Origin: Carallia brachiata
Lineage: Eukaryota > Streptophyta > Magnoliopsida > Malpighiales > Rhizophoraceae
Direction of reading: 5' to 3'
DNA length: 64,000 nucleotides
NCBI GenBank assembly: GCA_021464245.1
Contig: JADCRB010000016.1
Span: forward strand, 1,746,348-1,810,347
Both the position numbers and the translations under genes were made by a program. Positions 25,887 through 37,085 of the stretch are shown piece by piece. How positions within the stretch are numbered: the first letter of the stretch is position 1; every line of letters starts with the position of its first letter. The notes below the pieces were generated by a model. That model made no database searches. It saw only the letters and a program-made list of their open reading frames with translations, and was not told the DNA's origin.

Positions 25887-26230
25887 AGACCCTTGCTTAA
25901 TAATTGATGGATAGTGATAGGTCATGTGGATATAGCACAGTGGTAGTCCGAAGCTCAGGGAGCTCAGGAGCATCCTACAAGTTGTCCAGTGAGTTGTCTC
26001 TATGCGACTTGTTTGGGCCGCTCGTGGGCTCTTCTATGGGCTAAACAATGAAGCGAGAGCTTGAATATGAGGCCCTAGCTTACTAGTCAAAGCTTATAGT
26101 CAAGTTATGTGTCACTTATGATATGCTTATAATTTTGATACAAATTAATATAAAAAAATTGAAAATATAAATTTTCTCCTATTTTAATATAATAATATAT
26201 AATGTTTGTATATATATATATATATATATA

Positions 26231-26662
26231 AGGGTTAATATCAAAAAATATTCCTACCTTTATATATTTTTTTACAAATCTAGCGCAACTTTTAAAAATT
26301 TACAAATCTAGCACAATTCAATTATTTTCTAGCAAATCTAGAACAACTTTTAAAAACTAACAAATCTAGCACAGTTTAATTAATTTCTAATAAATCTAGC
26401 ACAGTGTCAGTTAAAAATAATCGAATTTCTCAGTATGCACATATGGCATTCGAGAGTTTTAAACTGTACTAGATTTAGACGTAGACGCGTCATATATGTA
26501 TACTAAGGGATTCCGTTATTTTTAATTTATCATTTTTAACTGACAGCGTGCTAAATTTATTAGAAAATAATTGAACTGTCTAGATTTGTAAATTTTTAAA
26601 GGTTGTTCTAAATTTGTTTAAAAGTGTAAAGATGATGATTTTTTTTTTTTGAAATTAACCCT
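26231..26662. mobile_element. MITE-like element with 'TAGC/CTAGC' repeats
   Basis: The left end reads AGGGTTAATATCAAAAAATA and the right end, on the other strand, AGGGTTAATTTCAAAAAAAA. The interior repeats ACAAATCTAGCACAA-type words in both orientations. It sits at the end of a (TA)n run, so the target duplication cannot be resolved. Size about 430 bp. Confidence 0.65.
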
Positions 26663-28143
26663 ATAAATAATAACAATAATATTAATATGTGATTTTATCT
26701 ATAATATATAATGCATACATATAATAGTATAATTTACCTAATATAAAATGAAAAACTAATGAAAAGAGAAAAATTATTTTCTAAAAAATTAACAACTTAA
26801 ACTCGTCGCTAAATCAAACATGACGCGAACGCAACACGACTTTTGATCTTTTTGTTGACAGAAATGTTGCATTAACATATTTCACTTCTGTACACAAATC
26901 CGACGCTATAGCGATGGTAAGATCTACATATAGTAGAAATACAAGAAGGCCAGAATAGCCTACATCTGATTTGGTCCAAAGGACCAATAATTAACAGGGA
27001 ACACGCATTTTAATAAGTCCCTCTAACAAGTGAAAAAATCGAATTGAAACTAGACCTACCTAAAGTTGAGGTCTCAGACAAATTAACTTCATTCGGACAA
27101 AGCTGCTTACGATAGCACAAATCGCACATTGGCAAACTTGCAATGGAAATCAACTGGATATACCCTGCAACGATTTCCTTCAACTTTAACCTACAGACAG
27201 ACACTACAAACCCTAAACACAACAAAGAATCTGTCTCAAAATACAATAGCTAAACACATCTTATGACCCTTTCCAAAATACAACCATAAACTGATCTAAA
27301 TGAAGCAGTGCCTGCAGCAGCGGGTAGAGGCGGCGGTAGCAGTTGGGCAGCAAGGATGGCGGCAGTGGTATATACCATGGTTAAGGGAATGTCGCCGACA
27401 ACTCCTCCGGTGGCCCCATCAGTAGTTATTCCTATAGGTGGGAGCTGCATCGACGGCAAGGTTGGTCGGAAGGGGGATGATGGTGGCTCTATCACCATTA
27501 GCGGGAGCAAACAATAGTTCCAGGAGTGTTGTTGCCTTGTTGGCACCAGAAAGGTCATCTTCAACTACAACAGAACGCTCAAAGGCAACGACGACAATGA
27601 TGGTCGGTGTGGTAGCGCTGCCGACAACATAGACGACTAAAACTGCAAAAAAGACGGCGAGTGAACGGGGAGTTGGTTGGCTGACGGTAGTGGCCAAACC
27701 ATGGGACAAGAAGCAGAAAGAGAGGTGGAGCAAAAAAAAGAAAACGAGGAGAGAGTTGGTTGCCTGACGGTAGTGGCCAAACCATGGGTGGCTTACAAGG
27801 TTCCCGTGTCAAAGAATTCTAGAGAGAGAGAAGTTAGGGTTCCTATGGCTTATAAAATGACCTGTGATCCGTTCGAAACATCTGGCTCAAATCATAAACT
27901 TGCCTATCGGTAATGTATCTGATAAATTAGGAAAAAAAAAAAAAAAAAGAGTTATTACCCTGTTTGGGTGTAGGAATAAGCCATTGGGTTATCCAAACAA
28001 TCCCAAATCCAACAATGAGCCAAATAACAATTTTAGACACCTGACACCCTCGCATCACAATTCAAAAGCCGCAGCCGCCTCGGCCGCCGACGAGGAGCCG
28101 CCCAGCAGCAACTTGAACGGAGGAAAGCCACAGAGAGAGAGAG
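26663..28143. other. Intergenic DNA upstream of the bS20-like gene
   Basis: The first part (26840-27250) resembles the 3' region of a minus-strand LINE but has no readable domain. 27300-27800 is GC-richer, open on both strands at once, and contains a 35-bp duplication (27671-27705 and 27754-27788). The last 150 bp before the gene are GC-rich with GCCGCC words and an AGAGAGAGAG leader; no clear TATA box was picked out. Confidence 0.4.
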
Positions 28144-31100
28144 ATGGCAGGTGGTGCTTTTCGATCATATTCTTGCTTGTCCAGACTCAAAAACATGTCA
28201 TTGTCACTCAAAAGCGTTCCTTCTTTTCCTGAGGAAGCGTTTGTTTTCGCATTTCGAAAGTCTCCCAAAGTGCCCTTTGAAGCCGCCGCTGCACCGTCCA
28301 GCTTCTCGGTGCAAAGGCTTGTTTTTGGGTCAAATTTCTCCACTGCCACCGTTGCCCCTGGAGCCACTTTCAGGTCTCTCGGGTTCTTCTCCTCCTCCGC
28401 CCTCTCTCTCGGCTTCCGTAACAAAGGTAACAGAAAGCACATTTTTAATTTATGGTACATTACATTACATATATGTATATCTTTACTTTACCTTCTGTTC
28501 AATCTTAGTGATGTGGTTGAAACCCCTTAATAATTTCAATAGAAAGTTTGATTTCGACTTCTGGTTTTCGAAGAAAATTTGGACAGAAAGGTTAGAATTT
28601 CGAGTTTACTGTGAAAACAATCCACCTCCATTCATTAAGCACAAGTGCTTATGTGGGTGCTGCGGGTGGGGGACTGGGATTTCGGTTGCCTTTTTTTTTT
28701 TTGAATTTAAATTTTCCCAGTTTAAGTGGAAGCTTGGCTCATTGGTCTTATTCTTTGAATGTTGTGCATTTTTGTGGCCATTTAAGGGTCTTTTCCAACG
28801 AATACGGTGCAAAGATCAGTTCCCTATTCTACTGCTTCAGTGGCAAAAAGGATTCGCCGATCTGAGAAGATGCGGATTAAGAATAGAGCTCGCAAATCAA
28901 AAGTTAAAGCCCGGATGAATAAGGTATATATATATATAACATTTATAGGATAGTTGTGCAAAAGCATGATGTCTTTTTTAATTATCTGTTACGTAGTGGT
29001 TGTTTCCAAGAGGTTGTTGGGTGTCAAACTTTGTGAGGATTGTGTATTCTGCTATGCTAGGATGTAGGTGATTGAGTTTTCTTTTGTTCTTATGCCCTTT
29101 TTACTTTTGATTTAAGGTGCAGAGCAACTGTTTTTGAACGTCCAATGTTTGCTTTGCAAGTCCCCTCTCCTACCCTTACATATTCAAATGAATTTGCTGT
29201 GAGTAAAATGATTAATATGGAAGGAAAGGTAATCTAATGAATTGATGATGCGAATTATGATGCTTATTGATTATACCCAAGGACTTAACTTGGCAGGGTG
29301 CTGGTTCTTTGATTCTGGGGTTAAACACCATTCCAAAATTTGTTGCAATAGAATAACATAGGATTAATAACATAAAGGATACACACATACAGAGAGGAAA
29401 ATGGTAATAGTCCCAGAATTTAACTGCACCTCTTTTGGGATCCTTCAAATGTTTTGCCCAAATTTATTAGGAGTAGAAATTCAGGTCAACTGAAATTGGC
29501 CCATGGTTGTGGTACTGGACTGGTGACAATTCTACTCCCAACCCTCCCCAGCTTTCACTGTATAATTTCTGAGGAAGCTGGAAATTATAACTGGTCGACA
29601 AAGGTATGGAGTCTCAATGTTTAGCAGTTGTATTTCCTGAGGGGAACCAAGAGTGTGATATATAGTTAATCATATATCTCAATTAGAACAAAATTGTGTA
29701 TATTCGTCATATTCCTATTTTATTCTTCTTCCCTTAACAATATTTTAGTGGCCAGTTTTTGTTAGATTACATGAAGTATGAGCTACAAAGAAGAAAGTGG
29801 AAATAACTTTTTACTTTTCTATGAGTTAATGACTTAGCTCTGAAGCTATGGGACTTGATCCTATTGTGGGCAGTGCTTTTGTGGCTCTAGTTCTGGTAAC
29901 AATGAACGAGTTGCTGCTTAGAGGATGTCATCTTAAGCTTCAACAAAAAACACTGCATAATAAAATTGACAGTCTAAGCCAGTTTACTCTCTTATTTGCT
30001 ATTTTGTGCAGTATGGACGGAGGAAAATAGTCGTACCTTCATATGGTACCTTGAGGATCTCACACGTTAGTGAGGTTGCAACATTTTGCTTCTAAAGTGA
30101 TAATGGATTTTTAATAGGTAGAATATTGTTCAGTCAATGGTTTGTTTGAGGATTATATGTAATTGTATATATGCCCATCTGACATTTTCCGGTGCATTTA
30201 CGGATTCTCGCCCGTCTATTTATCTTGATGTTCTTATAATTTAGCTGTCTTTTGTGATTTATTGGTGATGTGCTGAAGACATAAGTATATAAGCATAGGA
30301 AATGTTATCACGAAATTTAATGGAATAGGCTATTTTGACGCCACCGATTAGTTCAATGAAATTTAATGCCGATCTAGGACATGAATTATCACTATTGGCA
30401 TTTAGTTGGCAATCTAACGCATATGAGAGGTATATGCATCTACATTTTACTTCTGCAGCTTAAAGTCGAGAGTCATCATATAAATTTTAATTCTCAGCTG
30501 TTCATTTGCAATCAAAGGTTTCAAAGAGAGTAGGATTGAGAGAAAGTTGTTGGCCTTTGTTGCAACTGCCATATGCGAACATGAAATCAGTTTTTCAGCT
30601 TCTAGATGTTTAAAAGCGACCACTTTTGGTCTCTCACTTTGATAACTTATTGAGTTTAGTGCACAATAACAGTCTTCCCAACACTAGTAGCCGAGGTTAT
30701 TATTTATTTGCTTAGCACTGGAGACGGGGCTTAAAGGCGTGGTTCTAACTCAAGTGCTGGCTTCTTACGTTATACTGAGAGGCCACTTGTTCTAAACTTC
30801 ATTAATTTTATTTTTCAGCTTGCTTAAACATTTCTGTCAATAAACATCATCAAACATGGTCGTTGTCATACTTTTTGCATTGAACTACTTTGTGTTTGCG
30901 ATTATGGTCTTCTTTTGTATAAATGTCATTTGATTTTGTGAGAGATAGAAAGAGACAGGAGTTTGGTTCCATAAAGTTGGAGTTGGGGTGCACGTGTTTT
31001 CAGTGTAGCCTGTAAATTGTAGATTCGTCTGTCTTTCATTCATTTTTGTACTAAGTTGCCAGCTGTGGCAGGTGTTTGAAGCATTGGATGAGCTGAAGAA

Positions 31101-31305
31101 CAAACCAGATATACAAGCTGAGGAAATGTCTCACATTGAAAGGTTAATTGAAAAGGCTCATTCAACTATTAATAAAGCAGTAAGTGCAGGCGTCCTGCAT
31201 AGGAATACTGGAGAACGAAGAAAGGCACGACTTGCTCGAAGGAAAAAAGTAGTGGAGATTCAACGTGGCCTTAACACCCCTACCCACGTGGTAAATGCCA
31301 GTTAG
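28144..31305 (+). CDS. bS20-family organelle ribosomal protein, diverged copy (3 exons)
   Basis: Small-subunit ribosomal protein of the bS20 family, which binds small-subunit rRNA early in assembly. I place exons at 28144-28426, 28841-28923 and 31072-31305 (199 residues), all with GT-AG introns in phases 1 and 0. Residues 1-94 form an N-terminal extension rich in Ser, Phe and Arg with few acids near the start, as in organelle targeting peptides. Residues 95-122 (AKRIRRSEKMRIKNRARKSK) and 123-199 (FEALDELKNKPD, LHRNTGERRKARLARRKK) are the bS20 helices. The last exon matches the copy at 46479 at about 44 of 75 positions by eye. Exon 2 is half as long as in that copy and lacks the plastid-type cleavage segment. 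The target (plastid or mitochondrion) is therefore open. The start follows GAGAGAGAG, as in the other copy. Confidence 0.82.
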
Positions 31306-31600
31306 AACAACTGGGTTTACAATTTTTAAGTGGGCATGTAGAAGGATTTTCCCTTTCCAAGTCTGGAGGATGAGCTAAAATAAGATATTGACTTTTTTTT
31401 CATGCATCTCAACTCTTGGAAAGGACTATATATGCTGCTTACGGCATTTTTTTTTTTTAAATTTAAATTACCTATTTATCATGCTTCTAGCCATTCTATG
31501 CCTACTTTTGTTGGAAAATATTGAATGTTGTAACTGGGTACATGGTCTGGCTATAGGTGGGGTGGGTTGTCTATATCTAGCATTAACTCCTTTGTTTTTC
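31306..31600 (+). other. 3' region of the bS20-like gene
   Basis: Non-coding DNA after the stop codon, T-rich, ending at the start of a fold-back repeat. No polyadenylation signal could be assigned with confidence. Confidence 0.4.
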
Positions 31601-32030
31601 TTTTTTTTTTTTTTTTCAAATATATCGCAAATGCAGAGTTATAAATCTAACTTGCCATTAGTAGATTTTAACAAAAATTGTTAAATTGTTTACGTGGCAT
31701 ACCAATATCGCATTAGAAGCCATGTGACATGACATGCAAAGTCATGTGAGACTCAAAAAATCAACAATTTAAAATTTAAAATAAAAGTGTAAGAAAAATA
31801 AAAAAAAATGTTCATGACATGCAAAGTCATGTGAGACTCAAAAAAATCAAAATTTTAAATTTAAAATAAAAATTTAAGAAAAATTAAAAATGTAATTTTT
31901 TATTTTTGATATTTTGGGTGTCACGTGGCTTCAGTTTGCATATTATGTAGCTTCTTTTCTTTTGGTCCATATATATTGTAGCTTCGAAAGCTATGCCAAC
32001 ATGCTATTAAGAGTATGCTGAATTTAGAAC
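31600..32030. repeat. Fold-back (long TIR) repeat, copy 2
   Basis: It starts in a T-run followed by CAAATATATCGCAAATGC, then GTGGCATACCAATATCGCAT and AGAAGCCATGTGACATGAC, the same order as at 3310 and 44769. CATGACATGCAAAGTCATGT is repeated at about 31729 and 31813. The right half (from about 31920) holds inverted counterparts such as GTCACGTGGCTTC and TGCCAACATGCTATTAAGAG. It abuts the 3' region of the bS20-like gene. Confidence 0.6.
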
Positions 32031-32568
32031 TAATAGTTTATCTAAGATTGGAAATCTTTTGAAAAGTTAATACATTTTTTTTGGGCGTTAACGCCAAGAA
32101 AGAAGAATTTGAATATTTAGAGCGATTCTCTAATATGGGTTAAATACAATTACCTAGGCCAGTTCAAATGGCCACCATGGCTTTGTGCCTTGGGGAAGTC
32201 AAGGGGATTAAATTCCTTTGCTTCCGTTTAACTCCCCACATTTGTGGACTTTAGTTGAGGTACAAAGCACTCTATTTGCGATGATTTGCGACTCCCTTCT
32301 CCTTCGAGTTGGATGGGGTTTACCAAAGATTTTTCCCTAGGCTCCCACAACCTCTTTCAGCACAAGCCTAACAGTTATTTGATGCTAAGGATAGCCTGAT
32401 CTAACATCTAACAACTAACTATTGTCTATTGTTGTGCTCAAACAAAAATTATGGGTTAAATACAATCCTCTTGTTATAAAATTTCATTTAATATCCAATC
32501 AAAATATCTCGATCTCATTATTTAAGATTTTATTATTTTCAATATACTGGACTAACTTTATGTATACT
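32031..32568. other. Intergenic DNA, nothing recognised
   Basis: Contains a short palindrome (GGGCGTTAACGCC near 32082) and a GC-richer stretch 32150-32400 with no recognisable domain. Confidence 0.4.
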
Positions 32569-33476
32569 TAAGAATGACAACAGGATAAGAACGACTATCT
32601 TGATTCTTGAAACCCTATCACTGTCCCTATCTTTTGTGGGCAGGGGTTTGGAATCTCATCCTCGTTCTCTTCAAGGATCAAGGATCAAGGATCCTTGCCT
32701 CTGCCCCATCCTCGATCAACCAAATTGCTCAAAATCATATTAGCTCAACTAAATTAGTTAAAGTCGATTTGTTCCAAACAAACTCTACTTTCTTATTTTA
32801 TTTATTGTTGTTCTTTTTTTATGACAATTGAAGTACAAACGCAAATATATCTAAACTTCTTAGTTTAACTAATTAAATATATTCGAATAAAACAAAAACT
32901 CTCACACAGCACCACAATCAACAAAAGAGATAGCATCAAATATGAAAAAGAAAAACCCACATGAAAATCTATAATAAGAACTGAAGGAACAAATTAAAAA
33001 CAAAGAACTTTATGAACAAATCAAAATGGACACCATCGAGTTGAATGATGGCATCAACGAACTTTGTAAAGAACAGTTATCCAACAAAAGTGAGGTTTGG
33101 GGTCGAAAGACAATACAAAGCACGACTCAAGCATCTATCATTGATTTTCATTTGCCAATTATGAAAGCAGTAGCCACTGGATTGTGTTTTGGATTAGAGA
33201 ATTTAATAAGTTAAAGATAAACGAAGTTAAAAATTGTCCATATAAAAAACATTTTATTATGATTACTTAACGATAAAATGGTAAATTAATTTGTGAGGTG
33301 AGGATGGGGCTGGGACGGGATTGGGACTTTTAATATCATCTTTGTCTTTATCCCCATTAGAAAATTCGGGGATCGAGGAACCCAACCCTAAATCCCAAGC
33401 AAAATTCTTTGATTTTGTTCCCATTAGAGCAAGCTTGGGTAAGCTCTCGTGAGGATGAATCAAATTGTTATTCTTA
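32569..33476. mobile_element. Decayed hAT element of the GC-rich-ended family
   Basis: The ends read TAAGAATGACAAC and, on the opposite strand, TAAGAATAACAA, a diverged form of the TAGGGATGGCAA terminus seen at 9451. Inside both ends are degenerate CCCCATCC/GGATGGGG words (for example GAGGATGGGGCTGGGACGGG at 33300). Flanks share only TGTA, so the target duplication is mostly eroded. The interior is AT-rich with no transposase. Confidence 0.65.
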
Positions 33477-33489
33477 TGTACATAGTTTT

Positions 33490-36296
33490 TAACTTAGGAC
33501 CGGACCGTAACCTAGTTTAGCTACCCTATTAGTCTCTCTTCTCACTAGTTGCAATCTTGCTTCCTTCATATAAGATAGCCACTCCTTAATGTCTTGTACA
33601 ATTGTTGCAATCTCTAAAGGGCATGATCGTTGTTGGTGTATACTGACCTTGTAGAGAATCTCACTATTTTTACTGTAATCACTTGAGACCAACCAGCTTC
33701 TATTGCTAAAATAATTGCTAGTCTAAGAGTCAATCCTCACCCACTAAGATTCACAAGACTCTGTTATAGATGGTGACACCATCTATGATTGCCCCCTAGC
33801 ATTCCTGCATACTGCTACAATGGCAGCCAATTCTCCCTTTGGCACACGTGCCACATCGTACTTGATTTTAATAAAACATAAGGGTAGAGGTTCCAATCAC
33901 AACAGCCTTGGAGGAGCATGACAAATGAGCACTGAGGTTTATAGAACCGACAGCCTAATTAAATGCAGAACTGTTGGTTTTTTGAGGAAAGAAGATGATG
34001 GTTATTAGAGCTGCAAATGAAGCAAAGTTGCTGCTAAGTTGCAGAAATATAAAAATGCAGCAAAAAGGCAAAGAGAAAGAGAGTGATAAACCATTTGTGA
34101 TAAAGAAAAATATCAAGAGATATGATGTTGAACATGACTTAATTTCATTGATTCAAATACTCCATTATATAGGAGTTTTTACAAGAATAAAGACAACTAA
34201 AATGATTATAAGATGTGACAACACAATATTTAGAATACATTTTCAAGTTAGCAAGCTAAAAGAAGCAATCTCATCTCTCATACTTGCTGAAAAGAAAAAA
34301 CAGCAAACTCAACTGCTCCCACTAGCTTCTAACATCAAAAAGTAATTATAAACAACATTAAAAACACAAGTCATTGAACTTAGTTTTGAAAAAAGATCTT
34401 CTGCTTGCAATTTGAACAAGCAAGGAAGCTAAATATCCTAACAAGAACCTCTCTTTCAATTTGAATACTTCTCAAAGTTTGCAAGGGGTCCATTAGATTC
34501 TACTCCATACAGAATCTGAATCTTGCTTTTCATATGTTCCAACACACAAGAGCAGAATAAGGGAGAAGGTCTCATTGATGCTCTCCTTTCAATTCCTCAG
34601 CAATTGCCATCCACAAGTCCTGAAACAAAGTGAGACCATTTAAGAAGGGAACTTAAGTTATATCACAAGCGAACCATGTAGTTATTGTGTGGTGGCATCC
34701 TAAAAAATGCACGGATGGTAAATTCAGGTTAGGAATTGCAAATTAGACATGCATTATCCAAGCACAGTTGCCTTATGCTAAGGTTCGTTTGGGTGGGGAC
34801 AGCTCATTTCAGTGCTCTCTAACAAAAAGCCTTGTTCTTTGTGGAAATCTTTAAAGAGCACAACAACTTCCAAATAGACGGATTGATATTATTGTTTCTT
34901 GCGACTCGTTAACTATTGGGAGAGCTTGTAAGTAGCATATAATAACCCCATTTAATAATGTACATAGCTGATGAATCAAAGTGCCAATTGTGCTTGTCTT
35001 CATGCTGCCTATAGCTAAGGGGAATTTTCGCAATTTCATAGTCCTCATCCCTAGAAAATAAGTAGTCTAGTTTTTTCTAGAAACCACACTCTTAAGACCT
35101 TATTAATCAAGTCTTCAACCATCAATTCATCACAATCAAGAAGGTGAGGAGATGAAATCTTGAATCCGAGGGAACTTGAGAGCCAGGAGGAATTGGCTCT
35201 TGGCACCCATTCCAAACTTCCTACTGCAGTCCTTTGACTAAGATCTCTTGTCCTTCAAGCAGGCTTGACAAGCACCACGATCCACCATGACCTTTAAAAG
35301 CTAGTAAGAAATTCCCACGTGGGAAATAGATGCCTCGCAACACCCGAGCCAATATGGTATCAGAATTAGTAAAGAGCCTTTATCATTGTTTAGCTAATGA
35401 TACTAAGTTGAAGGCATGCAAATCTCCAGAGCCCATACCACCCATTTCCTTTGATTTGGTTAGTGACTACCCTCTCACCCAATGGATTCGATGCTTCTCT
35501 TTTCTTTGTCCCCACCAAAAGTTGTTTATTTCCCTATTTATGTGCTAGCAAACTTGATGGAGAATTTTGAAAACCATCATAGCATATATCTGGAGTGCCA
35601 TAACCATAGATTCAATAAGAACTTCATACCTCACAAAAGAAAGTAACTGCCACTTCCAATTTTGTAGTTTATTTTCGACCATTTCTTTTATGGATTTCAG
35701 AGCTTTCGTTTTGGAACGTCCAAACTAGGTTGGAAGGCCTAGGTATCGATCTCCTTGTACCTAGTCATTTATTCTCATGCTATTACGAATTTAATGAGAT
35801 ATGTGGGTAGCGTATTGGGGCTGAAGTAAACACTCGACTTGGGCTTGTTCATCGTCTGACCTGAGGCATTACAATACTGGTTAAACAATATTCATAAGCA
35901 AATGGGCTTCGTTTAGACTTGCCTGAACAGATACAAATGAATCATCCACAAAGAGCACATGAGAGATGATTGGGCATAACGGTTTTACCCTATAGCCCTT
36001 CAAGCTACATTCCCTTATAGCCCTTTCAAATAATATAGATAGAACATCTGAAATAAAGACTTATAGCCCTTTCAAACAATCTGGATAGAACATCTGAAAC
36101 AAAGAGGAATAAGTATGGAGAAAGCCGATCTCTTTGCCTCAAACCCAGCATCAGAGAGAAAGGCTCCAAAGGTTTGTCCTTAGTCAGGATAAGGTAAGAG
36201 ACTGTGCTCACATATTGCGGAACCTTGTCAACCCAACAAGCACTAAAGCTCATTTTCATAAGAATTATACGGGGGAAAGTCTACTCTCATAATTAA
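33490..36296 (-). pseudogene. L1-type LINE relic, copy 1 (RT and RNase H remnants)
   Basis: Minus-strand non-LTR retrotransposon. At 36026-36259 the reverse transcriptase reads VSTVSYLILTKDKPLEPF and GLRQRDRLSPYLFLFV, the conserved block before the catalytic segment, with Gly-to-Arg and Pro-to-Arg changes. DNA at 34490-35050 corresponds to the zf-RVT region that is clearer in copy 2. 33489-33900 carries the RNase H part (EILYKVSIHQQRSCPLEIAT). Stops and frameshifts are frequent. A 43-45 bp segment is duplicated at 36007-36105. It is interrupted by a solo LTR at 33972-34443. Copy 2 at 37086-38870 is the same family. Confidence 0.8.
33967..34448 (-). mobile_element. Solo Copia-type LTR with 5-bp target duplication
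   Basis: The LTR spans 33972-34443 and has TG...CA ends: TGTTGGTTTTTTGAGG at left and AAATATCCTAACA at right. Perfect 5-bp target duplications AGAAC lie at 33967-33971 and 34444-34448. On the minus strand it begins TGTTAGGATATTTAG and contains CTATATAATGGAG followed by AATCAATGAAA, the usual promoter and polyadenylation layout of Copia LTRs, so the minus orientation is preferred. It sits inside LINE copy 1. Confidence 0.85.
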
Positions 36297-37085
36297 AATT
36301 GGCATCTGTGTCATTTAAGAGTGGTTGCTAAGAAACATTGCATGGAAAATTAGTACTTGAGTTGCTTGCTATTGTAGTTTCTGTGCAAAAGTGTAATTTT
36401 GTTGGATGACTATAAACAGAACCAAACAAGTTCAAACCATGAATATTCATAAGTCCAAAAGTTCAATCTCTCTATAAGGTATCGATTGAGTAATAGACAA
36501 GAAGATCAAGAACAACAGGAGATGATAAGAGAGAAGGTTAGAACGAGATATTGAGAGAGAGAGAGAAAGAGAGAAGAACGGATGAGATTAAAAGTAATTT
36601 TTTTCAATCCTCTATTGATCCAAAATTACACCTCTCAAAAGTATTCACTGACGACACAATTGACGGCAACAATTGCCAACCGTAACAAGGATCCATAGGT
36701 ACACATACTAACAAACACATTAACAACAGAGTACTACTAACAGAAATAGATTTTATTAAATCTGTTCACAACCAACGGCTCCCATTTTATTCCCTTTGAA
36801 CAGCCAACACTTTACTCATGCTGCCCTAGCATTCTATGTGCTCCTTCTTATTTCTTTATTGTCTAACAAAAAAAAAAAAGTCTTATTCTATTCCACCACC
36901 CTCTACGTCCAGTTTTGAGTAAATAATCTTAGTACAATTGAATAAGTGGAATATATTGCAAATTAATATTATCAATAAAAATCATATTAGTACAACTACC
37001 ATACTCATAAAATTGAGCAAATAAATTTTTTTATAGACTACTAAAAGCTTAACAAACACATAAAACAAGAGTTGGGTACCATGTC
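36297..37085 (-). mobile_element. Possible Copia LTR between the two LINE copies
   Basis: On the minus strand from 36868 the sequence begins TGTTAGACAATAAAG and continues with features typical of Copia LTRs: TGTTCAAAGGGAATAAAATG, TTAGTAGTACTCTG, and CT-rich DNA (TCTCTCTTTCTCTCTCTCTC) near 36545-36570. The inner end is uncertain (about 36490) and no partner LTR is visible. The flanks 36297-36490 and 36869-37085 show nothing recognisable. Confidence 0.4.

Noticed and set aside
27250..27912. Several overlapping frames on both strands with Ala/Pro/Ser-rich products
   Set aside because: Open on both strands because of GC-rich triplet-like composition; no family features and no splice context.
28151..28918. 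255-residue open frame overlapping the bS20-like gene
   Set aside because: It runs through exon 1 in the wrong frame, then through an AT-rich intron and exon 2 in the wrong frame. Composition changes along it and no domain is seen; the spliced bS20 model explains the locus.
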